From Duncaniella sp. (lineage in GTDB: Bacteria; Bacteroidota; Bacteroidia; Bacteroidales; Muribaculaceae), in contig JAFLRW010000088.1 of NCBI GenBank assembly GCA_022511285.1, positions 1 through 8,036 on the forward strand: DNA of 8,036 nucleotides, given 5' to 3'. Each line of letters begins with the position of its first letter. Position 1 is the stretch's first letter. Below the pieces are notes generated by a model. That model ran no database searches. It saw only the letters and a list, made by a program, of their open reading frames with translations, and was not told where the DNA came from. A program made the translations under genes and the position numbers. Positions 1 to 5,944 of this stretch are shown here, in pieces.

Positions 1-575
1 GTGAAGAAATCGGCCAGAGGGACATCGAGTAGAGGCCGCTTAACGCGCCCGAGTTCGGCCGCGAGGTCGCCCCCCTTTAGGCAAATCAGCCCGTTGGGGA
101 TTCGGTTGATGCCGCGCGGAGCAATCAGGCGTCCGCATATGCGCACGAGCTCGTCGAGCTGCATAACCGCACGCGACACAACGAAGTCGAACTTCTCGTG
201 ACACTCCCCGCTGTCGCCATGCTGAGTGGTGACGTTTGTCAGACCGATAGCAGCCGCAATCTCGGAGGCCACTCTGACCTTTTTGCCAATGCGGTCAATG
301 AGGTGAAACCTGCAGTCGGGAAACAGGATGGCCAGAGGAATCCCCGGGAATCCACCGCCACACCCCAGGTCGAGAAATCGAGTGTCCGGTGCGGGAGTGA
401 AGAAGCGTGCTATGGCGAGGGAGTGGAGGATGTGGTGGAGATAGAGATTGTCTATATCCTTGCGCGAGATGACGTTGATCTTCTCGTTCCACTCCGGATA
501 CAAAGAGCCGAGGGCTGTAAACTGCTCTATCTGAGTCGGAGAAAGTGCCGGGAAATATTTTAATATGTCTTCCAT
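1..575 (-). CDS. rsmG: 16S rRNA (guanine527-N7)-methyltransferase RsmG, 3' end cut by window
   Basis: RsmG (GidB) uses S-adenosylmethionine to make m7G527 in the 530 loop of 16S rRNA, in the cytoplasm. The ATG at 575 opens a frame that stays open to the window edge, giving 191 residues; the family is usually about 205-215, so only the last few residues are missing. Visible family marks are the N-terminal helix with YPEWNEKINVISRKD (about residues 26-40), the glycine-rich SAM loop DLGCGGGFPGIP (69-80), LIDRIGKKVRV (92-102, the second strand of the Rossmann fold), SRAV (134-137) and LKGG (167-170). The start has no Shine-Dalgarno sequence, normal for Bacteroidota, and a TAATTTTG promoter box lies 20 bases upstream. 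The gene diverges from the TM2-domain gene. In other bacteria loss of RsmG gives low-level streptomycin resistance. The assignment is secure. Confidence 0.96.
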   Translation of the reverse strand, partial: MEDILKYFPALSPTQIEQFTALGSLYPEWNEKINVISRKDIDNLYLHHILHSLAIARFFTPAPDTRFLDLGCGGGFPGIPLAILFPDCRFHLIDRIGKKVRVASEIAAAIGLTNVTTQHGDSGECHEKFDFVVSRAVMQLDELVRICGRLIAPRGINRIPNGLICLKGGDLAAELGRVKRPLLDVPLADFF

Positions 576-580
576 TTATA

Positions 581-611
581 TTGGTTTAATGCTGCAAAAT
601 TACTATTTTTG
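581..611 (+). promoter_or_regulatory. Predicted promoter of the TM2-domain gene
   Basis: TTG at 581-583 is followed, after exactly 20 bp, by TATTTTTG at 604-611, a full match to TAnnTTTG. The likely transcription start is near 616-619, leaving a leader of about 25 bases before the ATG at 643. The -7 box is separated by only one base from the oppositely oriented rsmG -7 box (595-602). Confidence 0.6.
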
Positions 612-618
612 CTGCAAA
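591..618. repeat. Direct repeat GCTGCAAA, two copies with 20-bp period
   Basis: GCTGCAAA occurs at 591-598 and again at 611-618, start to start 20 bp, which is close to two helical turns. The copies flank the back-to-back -7 boxes of rsmG and the TM2 gene. The repeat is short and could be chance or part of the promoter boxes themselves (each copy contains CAAA, the complement of the TTTG core), so a regulator site is only a possibility. Confidence 0.3.
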
Positions 619-628
619 TAATTATCAA
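595..628 (-). promoter_or_regulatory. Predicted rsmG promoter (Bacteroidota -7 box TAATTTTG)
   Basis: On the minus strand TAATTTTG (595-602) matches the Bacteroidota -7 consensus TAnnTTTG. The nearest usable upstream TTG is at 626-628, with a 23-bp spacer, which is at the long end of the accepted range, so the -33 element is weak. Transcription would start about 13 bases before the ATG at 575. Start position and strength are inferred. Confidence 0.55.
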
Positions 629-642
629 CGAGAATTGTGTGT

Positions 643-978
643 ATGAGAGAACACGATGTGAATATGTTTTTAATGGCAAATAAGGATTATTTGCCTGAAG
701 ACAGGCTCCCTTATCTGAGGAGTGTGTTGATGAATATGGATGATCAGGCCTGGGCCGGATTGTCGATGGTCACGTTCAAATCGCCGGTATTGATGCTGGT
801 GATATCCCTGTTGGTCGGCGAGCTTGGGGTTGACCGCTTTTTAGTGGGCGACATAGCACTCGGATTGGGCAAGCTCCTCACAGCCGGAGGATGCGGTGTG
901 TGGTGGTTTATAGACCTGTTTCTGATAATGAGCCGCACTCGTGAGAAGAACTGGCAGAAGCTGGCTATGTTTCTTTGA
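643..978 (+). CDS. TM2-domain membrane protein
   Basis: This is a 111-residue protein starting at ATG 643. An upstream in-frame GTG at 637 is possible, as is an ATG at 664 (residue 8), but 643 gives the usual N-terminus of Bacteroidales relatives (VNMFLMANKDYLPED). Residues 1-46 are soluble and charged. Residues 48-96 form the TM2 domain: a first hydrophobic segment (about 48-59), the turn GELGVDRFLVGD (59-70) containing the family's G-x-x-G-x-x-R-F-x-x-G signature, then GLGKLL and a second hydrophobic segment with WWFIDLF (87-93). A basic tail follows (RTREKNWQKL). The family is widespread; its molecular function is not established. It has its own promoter (581-611) and no SD. Its last 14 bases overlap the 3' end of the convergent GNAT gene. 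Confidence 0.85.
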   Translation: MREHDVNMFLMANKDYLPEDRLPYLRSVLMNMDDQAWAGLSMVTFKSPVLMLVISLLVGELGVDRFLVGDIALGLGKLLTAGGCGVWWFIDLFLIMSRTREKNWQKLAMFL

Positions 979-1513
979 GAATCAAAGTGAATAGATGGGC
1001 CGGGATGTAAGAGCCGGCACGACGAATCCAATCCGGGATAATTGCCGTGTCGGAGAATCCCGCTGCGCGGAAAAGGGCAATAGAGGGCGTGTTGTCGTCA
1101 CCAACGATGGCATAAAGCTGATGAATCGAAAGATGGCGTCTTAGATGATAAGCTGCCGAACGGAGAGCCTCCTTGGCAAACCCCAATCCGCGCGCCTCCG
1201 GGGTGATGAAAATGCCCACGGCACAGCGGGAGTTGGCGGGGTCGAAATCGAAGAGGTCGAGCGTGCCGATAGTCTCGTCGGAATCAGTGCGGACAATCAT
1301 CAGTCGGAGCTGACGGGCTGCAAAGATATCCCCATCGTAAGAGTTGACATAGTCCCACAACTGCCTGCGCGAGAATGGAGCGTGGGCAGAGCCGGCATCC
1401 CAAACTGCGGGGTCGTTTTCCCAGCGGAAAAGAGTGTCGACATCAATAGTCTCCAATGCGCGCAAGCGGATGCGCGCACCGGAGGCCTCAAGAAAATCAG
1501 CCGAAGATGGCAT
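965..1513 (-). CDS. GNAT-family N-acetyltransferase (RimJ/RimL/SpeG-like)
   Basis: This is a 182-residue acetyl-CoA-dependent N-acetyltransferase of the RimJ/RimL-SpeG branch. The N-terminus has IRLRALETIDVDTLFRWENDP (15-35), typical of this branch, followed by the core strand GTLDLFDFDP (83-92). The acetyl-CoA pyrophosphate loop (motif A) is R-G-L-G-F-A at 108-113, matching R/Q-x-x-G-x-G/A. Motif B is N141 TPS...LFRAAGF ending at 153. The substrate cannot be read from the sequence; ribosomal protein N-termini, polyamines or small amines are all possible. The ATG overlaps the trxB stop codon by one base (TAATG), so translation is probably coupled, and no separate promoter or SD is visible. 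The TAG stop lies inside the convergent TM2 gene. This is the last gene of the ftsK-lolA-trxB-GNAT block. Confidence 0.88.
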   Translation of the reverse strand: MPSSADFLEASGARIRLRALETIDVDTLFRWENDPAVWDAGSAHAPFSRRQLWDYVNSYDGDIFAARQLRLMIVRTDSDETIGTLDLFDFDPANSRCAVGIFITPEARGLGFAKEALRSAAYHLRRHLSIHQLYAIVGDDNTPSIALFRAAGFSDTAIIPDWIRRAGSYIPAHLFTLILKET

Positions 1514-2454
1514 TACACCTGTTCGGATAAGAAGCGTTCGACATCAATGGCAGCCTTACACCCCATACCGGCAGCCGTGACCGCCTGTCGGTAGGTAGGG
1601 TCGGCCACGTCGCCTGCGGCAAACACACCATCAATATTTGTGGCAGTGCCGGAGCCTTTAACCATAATGTAGCCTGTGGCGTCGCATTCGATTGCCGGGC
1701 GGAACACCTCGGTGTTAGGTTGGTGGCCTATGGCAAGGAAAAAACCGTCGACGGGCAATTCATAGATTCGCTCCTGAGGCATCCCCTTATGTTCTACCAG
1801 GCGCATTCTCTCCACAAACTCCGCACCATCGAGTCCGATGGCTTGAGTATTGAAGAGAATATGAATATTCTCCTTGTCAAACACGCGCTGTTGCATCACT
1901 TTTGATGCTCTGAGCTGATCGCGGCGCACTAACAGATAGACCTCAGAGGCAAGATTGCTCAGATAGAGAGCTTCCTCACAGGCAGTGTCGCCTCCGCCAA
2001 CTACCGCCACCCTTTTCCCTCTATAGAAAAACCCGTCGCAAGTGGCGCAGGCCGACACGCCGAGCCCGTTGTATTTTTGCTCATCGGGCAGGCCAAGATA
2101 TTTTGCAGAGGCACCTGTGCTGATGATGATGGTCTCGGCGGTGATGGTGAGACCATTGTCAGTGTTGCAAACGAACGGGCGCTTTGAGAAGTCGACTTTT
2201 GAAACGTGTCCGGGCCGGATGTCGGCTCCGAATCTCAGGGCCTGGGAGCGAAGGTCGTCCATAAGCTGCGGACCGCTAATCCCCTCGGGATAGCCCGGGA
2301 AGTTTTCCACCTCGGTGGTGATGGTGAGTTGGCCGCCGGGCTGATAGCCCTCGATAACGATGGGGCTGAGTCCGGCGCGAGAAGTGTAGATTGCCGCAGT
2401 GTAGCCTGCGGGGCCTGAACCTATTATGAGGCAGCGGGTGGTGAGTTCGGTCAT
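1513..2454 (-). CDS. trxB: Thioredoxin-disulfide reductase
   Basis: TrxB passes electrons from NADPH through FAD and a redox-active disulfide to thioredoxin in the cytoplasm. The 313-residue length is typical of the low-molecular-weight bacterial type. The domains alternate in the expected way. The FAD ADP-binding loop GSGPAG is at 12-17 and GGQL at 40-43. The active site CATC is at 136-139 (C136, C139), followed by the NADPH-binding loop GGGDTA (153-158) and the 2'-phosphate arginine motif VRRDQLR (176-182), where Val replaces the His of the E. coli HRRDxxR. The FAD-binding C-terminus has GVFAAGDVADPTYRQA (276-291). No thioredoxin gene is in the window. It follows the lolA-like gene by 57 bp, without a recognisable promoter or SD, and is probably cotranscribed from ftsK. 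Its stop overlaps the GNAT start. Confidence 0.97.
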   Translation of the reverse strand: MTELTTRCLIIGSGPAGYTAAIYTSRAGLSPIVIEGYQPGGQLTITTEVENFPGYPEGISGPQLMDDLRSQALRFGADIRPGHVSKVDFSKRPFVCNTDNGLTITAETIIISTGASAKYLGLPDEQKYNGLGVSACATCDGFFYRGKRVAVVGGGDTACEEALYLSNLASEVYLLVRRDQLRASKVMQQRVFDKENIHILFNTQAIGLDGAEFVERMRLVEHKGMPQERIYELPVDGFFLAIGHQPNTEVFRPAIECDATGYIMVKGSGTATNIDGVFAAGDVADPTYRQAVTAAGMGCKAAIDVERFLSEQV

Positions 2455-2511
2455 AGGGATAGTGGCTGTGAGTGGATTAGACTGAGAGGGAGCGTTTAGA
2501 GGGCAGAGCGA

Positions 2512-3129
2512 TTATCGAAGGTCAACAACCTGAACGCCCGGAAATTGCTTGGGGTTGTATTGAAAATATGTAACCGGCAGAGATTCCCCCCGTTCAATAT
2601 GATTGACGGAGATGTCGATGGTCTGACGATTGGAGAGCGAAATCAGCAATCTTGTGGGGAGGGATGAAGCCTCGCTGATGGTCACTGTCACCTCGCGAAT
2701 ATCGCTTGCGGTGTTGGTGGAGGTGAGTTTAACAGCCTGACAACCCTTCGGAGCGGAAGCTTGCGCGGCTTTATAGTTTTTGCCAAGGGAGCGGAGTATG
2801 GCAAAAGGATTTATTTGCTCCACCTCATCTTGTGTGGGGTTGATTATATTCACCTCGCCCATGCGGCCGGAGTATGTCCACTGGGTTTTTCCGTCATACC
2901 AGGTGGAGAGGCCGGGAGCAGAGGCGGTGAAACGTTCGCCGCAGATGGTGAGGACGCCGTGGACTGAATTACCATCTGCCTTGAGGGTATAGTCAACATA
3001 GACTGACGGCATAGCCTTGAGTTTGGCCGCGGCGCGGTCAATGATTTGTTGGGGAGTGGCCGCCGATGCAGCGGAGACGAATGCTGTCAGGAAAGCGAAG
3101 ATGCAAAACAGAGTTTTTTTTATTTTCAT
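2512..3129 (-). CDS. lolA: LolA-like periplasmic outer-membrane lipoprotein carrier
   Basis: LolA accepts mature lipoproteins from the LolCDE transporter and carries them through the periplasm to the outer membrane. The 205-residue product starts with a classical Sec signal peptide: KIKK at 2-5, a hydrophobic stretch 6-18, and A-S-A at 21-23 with likely cleavage before A24. There is no lipobox, so the protein should be soluble and periplasmic. The mature part has the LolA-fold pattern of beta strands with the family-like segments W-Y-D-G-K-T-Q-W-T-Y (77-86) and NPTQDEVEQINPF (96-108). Sequence conservation in this family is low, so the name rests on the fold pattern, the signal peptide and the position directly after ftsK, the same adjacency as in E. 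coli. It lies 41 bp downstream of ftsK, with no SD. A general LolA-like protein with another hydrophobic cargo is the main alternative. Confidence 0.84.
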   Translation of the reverse strand: MKIKKTLFCIFAFLTAFVSAASAATPQQIIDRAAAKLKAMPSVYVDYTLKADGNSVHGVLTICGERFTASAPGLSTWYDGKTQWTYSGRMGEVNIINPTQDEVEQINPFAILRSLGKNYKAAQASAPKGCQAVKLTSTNTASDIREVTVTISEASSLPTRLLISLSNRQTIDISVNHIERGESLPVTYFQYNPKQFPGVQVVDLR

Positions 3130-3170
3130 GCGATAGAGGGGGGTGATGCAGTAAAAACGTTTAGACGGGA

Positions 3171-5816
3171 TTAATTGTTTTCGAGGATACGCTCAAGGGT
3201 GATGCTGTCCACTAAAACCTGACGAGGCTTTCCGCCTTGCGACGGTCCAACTATTCCGGCGGCCTCCATCTGGTCCATAATTTTGCCGGCTCGGTTGTAG
3301 CCGATAGAATAACGGCGTTGCAGCGAAGAAGTGGAAGCCGTGTCGGAAGCGACTACAAGACGGGCACATTCGTCGAAGAGCGGGTCGCGGTCGCCGAGGC
3401 TGGCAATAGAGCCGCCGTCGGACGTTTCCGGGATATATTCAGGGAGTTCATAAGCGTGGTCGAATCCTACTTGTGCATCAATGGAATTGCAGATGGCCTG
3501 CACTTCGGGAGTGTCGATGAAAGCACACTGCACTCGGTCAATCTTACCATTGTTGCTGAAAAGCATGTCGCCTCGACCAATCAGTTGGTTGGCACCCGGG
3601 CGGTCAATGATGGTGCGCGAGTCGACCATCTGGAACACTCGGAAAGCAATTCGGCCCGGGAAGTTGGCTTTTATAACGCCGGTGATGACGTTGGTTGAAG
3701 GGCGCTGCGTGGCCAAAATCATATGCATACCCACGGCACGTGCTTTTTGAGCAATACGGGCAATGGGGGTCTCCACCTCCTTGCCGGCGGTGGAAAGGAG
3801 GTCGGCAAACTCATCGACAATCACCACGATGTAAGGCAGGAATCTGTGGCCCTTGGCCGGGTTGAGAGCGTGGCGGCAGAATTTGTCGTTATATTCCTTG
3901 ATTGTGCGCACACCGGCGTCTTTGAGCAGCGCATATCTATTGTCCATCTCCACACAGAGTGAATTGAGAGTAGTCACCACTTTTGAGGGGTCGGTGATAA
4001 TGGCCTCTTCCTCGTCGGGGAGTTTTGCCAGATAGTGGCGTTCGAGTTTGGCATAGAGGCTAAACTCAACCATTTTCGGGTCGACCAATACGAATTTCAG
4101 TTCCGAGGGGTGTTTTTTGTAGAGGAGAGAGGTGATGATGACATTAAGCCCGACGGATTTACCCATGCCGGTGGCGCCGGCTACGAGTAGGTGAGGCATT
4201 TTGCAGAGGTCGGCAATGAAAATCTCGTTGGAAATGGTGCACCCCATAGCCATAGGGAGCTCCATGTCGCACTTTTGGTATTTTTCGTGTTCAATAATAG
4301 AGCGCATAGAGACGGTCTGGGCCTCTTTGTTGGGCACCTCGATGCCAATGGTGCCCTTGCCGGGGATAGGAGCGATTATTCGAATGCCGAGAGCCGCCAA
4401 GCTCAGAGCAATATCGTCTTCCAGACGTTTAATTTTGGCAATGCGCACACCTTCGGCCGGGATAATCTCATAAAGGGTCACGGTGGGGCCAACCGTAGCT
4501 TTGATGTGAGAGATGGGAATGCCGTAGTCGTTAAGAGTCTTGGTGATGCGAGTCTTATTCTCCTCCATTTCGGTTGCGTCAACGCTATTGTGGTTGCGTT
4601 CCACCTGCCGGAGCAGGTCAATGGAAGGGAGTTGATAGCGCGAGAGCTCAGCTCGAGGGTCGTAGAGGGGTTGATTGCGAGGGTCGCGGACCGGAGCCGA
4701 GGGGAATAGCGAAGGCTCGTCGGCGATGGCATCGACCTCGGTGTCATCTGAATCGTCAGCCTCATCAGAGGGGCGGGAAGTGTAGGAGCCGGCGAACAGA
4801 CTTTCATCGTCGACGGTATCGGTGTCAGTGAGGTCAGTCGTGTCAACCTCCGAGTCGTCGAAGTCGGTCGGGCGGTCATTGTCGACGTCGTCACCGTCAG
4901 CCGCAGCTGCTGCGGCCGCAGGTTGAGCCTCGCGGCGCTCTGCTTCTCGGCGTTCAGCTTCGCGGCGTTCGGCTTCCTGACGGGCCTCACGCTCCTCACG
5001 CTCCGCCCGGCGCGCAGCAGCCCGGCGTTCGCGCTCCTCGCGGCGTTCAGCCTGGCGGGCAGAGTAGACCTCATATTTGCCGCGGAAGGCATTGATGAGG
5101 CTTTTGAGCTGATTGAGATAAACGATTATCACCATTCCGGCAAGAATAACGCTCACGGCGATAGCGCCCCAAATGCCGGTGTAGAGTATCAGATTCTCGT
5201 TAAGGATGCGACCGTGGAGCCCTCCCCAGTAGAATGGAGCGGCTACCTCGAGAGTGACAAGCCCGGCAATAATCGAGACAGCCACAATGAGGAGCAGACT
5301 GCGCAGGGTGAGGTTGATGAACGACGGCCTATACACCTTGAGCAGCGAGAGTCCGCACACTAAAACGTAATATATGAAGATAAAAGCGCCAATGCCGAGC
5401 CATTGGTAAATAAGAGTGTGGGCCAGTCGAGCTCCGAAGGCTCCACCGGCGTTATGTATGATTGTGGGGTCGTAGTCAGCGTTGAGCATCGCGCTCTGAT
5501 CGCTGTTGATGTTCATGAAATAAGAGAGGCAAACTATGAACCCATAGGCGGCCAGCACCGTCAGCACCAGGCCGAGAAACAAGGCGGAGCGCGAGTCGGC
5601 CAGCATGGCTAAAAAGCGGCTCAAAGCGCTACGGCCGGACGGCGTCTCATCCGGGTCGGGCTCAGGCAGCGGGTCGGGCTCAGGGCTTGGTGGCGGTGGA
5701 GTGGTGTCGGAGGTTGTGGTCGATGTGGAGGAAGGGTTGTTGTAGAGAGTGGCGGGGTCAAAACCGGCATTCTCTGAATATGAACTTTCGTCGATAGGAG
5801 AATATGATGAGGACAT
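3171..5816 (-). CDS. ftsK: DNA translocase FtsK
   Basis: FtsK is a septum-located membrane ATPase that pumps chromosomal DNA and activates XerCD recombination at dif during division. The 881 residues show an unusually long Ser/Thr- and Pro-rich cytoplasmic N-terminus (1-75) and four membrane segments (about 78-100, 136-160, 171-192, 212-235). A low-complexity linker (250-380) follows: Glu/Arg-rich with three EAERR repeats (281-295), then poly-Ala (300-306), then Asp/Thr-rich. The motor has an alpha domain (about 395-510) and a RecA-like beta domain with Walker A GATGMGKS (547-554), FVLVDPKMVEF (575-585), Walker B YIVVIVDEF (662-670) and ATQRPS (702-707). The C-terminal winged-helix gamma domain (about 812-875) has RRYSIGYNRAGKIMDQME (834-851), the KOPS-reading helix region. 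ATG 5816 fits a promoter at 5845-5875. It is the first gene of a probable four-gene operon. The motor is far better conserved than the N-terminus and linker, as is normal. Confidence 0.98.
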   Translation of the reverse strand: MSSSYSPIDESSYSENAGFDPATLYNNPSSTSTTTSDTTPPPPSPEPDPLPEPDPDETPSGRSALSRFLAMLADSRSALFLGLVLTVLAAYGFIVCLSYFMNINSDQSAMLNADYDPTIIHNAGGAFGARLAHTLIYQWLGIGAFIFIYYVLVCGLSLLKVYRPSFINLTLRSLLLIVAVSIIAGLVTLEVAAPFYWGGLHGRILNENLILYTGIWGAIAVSVILAGMVIIVYLNQLKSLINAFRGKYEVYSARQAERREERERRAAARRAEREEREARQEAERREAERREAERREAQPAAAAAAADGDDVDNDRPTDFDDSEVDTTDLTDTDTVDDESLFAGSYTSRPSDEADDSDDTEVDAIADEPSLFPSAPVRDPRNQPLYDPRAELSRYQLPSIDLLRQVERNHNSVDATEMEENKTRITKTLNDYGIPISHIKATVGPTVTLYEIIPAEGVRIAKIKRLEDDIALSLAALGIRIIAPIPGKGTIGIEVPNKEAQTVSMRSIIEHEKYQKCDMELPMAMGCTISNEIFIADLCKMPHLLVAGATGMGKSVGLNVIITSLLYKKHPSELKFVLVDPKMVEFSLYAKLERHYLAKLPDEEEAIITDPSKVVTTLNSLCVEMDNRYALLKDAGVRTIKEYNDKFCRHALNPAKGHRFLPYIVVIVDEFADLLSTAGKEVETPIARIAQKARAVGMHMILATQRPSTNVITGVIKANFPGRIAFRVFQMVDSRTIIDRPGANQLIGRGDMLFSNNGKIDRVQCAFIDTPEVQAICNSIDAQVGFDHAYELPEYIPETSDGGSIASLGDRDPLFDECARLVVASDTASTSSLQRRYSIGYNRAGKIMDQMEAAGIVGPSQGGKPRQVLVDSITLERILENN
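4926..4976 (-). repeat. 15-bp tandem repeat encoding EAERR in the FtsK linker
   Basis: Codons 281-297 of ftsK read EAERR three times and then EA, each unit being 15 bp with a few synonymous differences between copies. It sits inside a longer Glu/Arg-rich stretch (253-298) predicted to be a charged helix or coiled coil between the membrane domain and the motor. Such a repeat is prone to length variation in frame. Confidence 0.75.
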
Positions 5817-5844
5817 AGCGTGATGTGGTATAAATATTGAAGAG

Positions 5845-5875
5845 CAAAATTACAAAATCCCAAGCTAAATGTCAA
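5845..5875 (-). promoter_or_regulatory. Predicted ftsK operon promoter
   Basis: On the minus strand TTG (complement of 5873-5875, within CTTGAC) is followed by 20 bp and then TAATTTTG (complement of 5845-5852), a full match to the Bacteroidota TTG-N20-TAnnTTTG pattern. The predicted start is near 5838-5840, giving a leader of about 22 bases to the ftsK ATG. I find no similar motif in front of the lolA-like gene, trxB or the GNAT gene, so this probably drives all four. Confidence 0.65.
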
Positions 5876-5903
5876 GAATTTTGTGGCCGAGAAATAATTT
5901 TTT

Positions 5904-5915
5904 TGACAATGGTCA
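5904..5915. promoter_or_regulatory. Inverted repeat TGAC-N4-GTCA upstream of murB
   Basis: TGAC (5904-5907) and GTCA (5912-5915) form a perfect four-base inverted repeat with a four-base spacer. It covers the position where the -33 element of the murB promoter would be expected. It could be an operator, but a 4+4 palindrome is short enough to occur by chance. Confidence 0.2.
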
Positions 5916-5931
5916 TATTGAAATTTTTTGT

Positions 5932-5939
5932 TACCTTTG
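5932..5939 (+). promoter_or_regulatory. Predicted murB -7 promoter box (TACCTTTG)
   Basis: TACCTTTG matches the Bacteroidota -7 consensus TAnnTTTG. The T-run plus TTTG ending at 5905 is 26 bp upstream, longer than the usual spacing; the position with a 20-bp spacer (5908-5911) reads AATG, a poor -33 box. The box ends only five bases before the murB ATG at 5945, so the transcript would begin at or within a few bases of the start codon. Confidence 0.55.
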
Positions 5940-5944
5940 CAGAT

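Noticed and set aside
1..563. Plus-strand open frames opposite rsmG (1-201 and 198-563)
   Set aside because: The minus strand encodes an uninterrupted, motif-complete RsmG over the whole interval, so these are shadows.
1145..1594. Plus-strand open frame of 149 codons across the GNAT/trxB junction
   Set aside because: It is antisense to two well-supported genes, has no recognisable domain, and no promoter box precedes it.
2656..2663. GGGGAGGG, a match to the E. coli KOPS consensus GGGNAGGG, with another on the minus strand at 5220-5227
   Set aside because: Two matches in opposite orientations within 8 kb show no strand bias, and the KOPS sequence used by this organism is unknown. Chance is the simplest explanation.
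4478..5092. Long minus-strand open frame of 204 codons inside ftsK, plus plus-strand frames opposite it
   Set aside because: These frames lie in the low-complexity, GC-rich linker and alpha-domain region of ftsK. Their products are Arg/Ser/Leu/Thr-rich, show no recognisable domain, and are explained as shadows of ftsK.
5837..5944. In-frame N-terminal extension of murB by 36 codons
   Set aside because: It runs through the predicted ftsK and murB promoter boxes, adds residues absent from the MurB family, and the conserved N-terminus begins right after ATG 5945.
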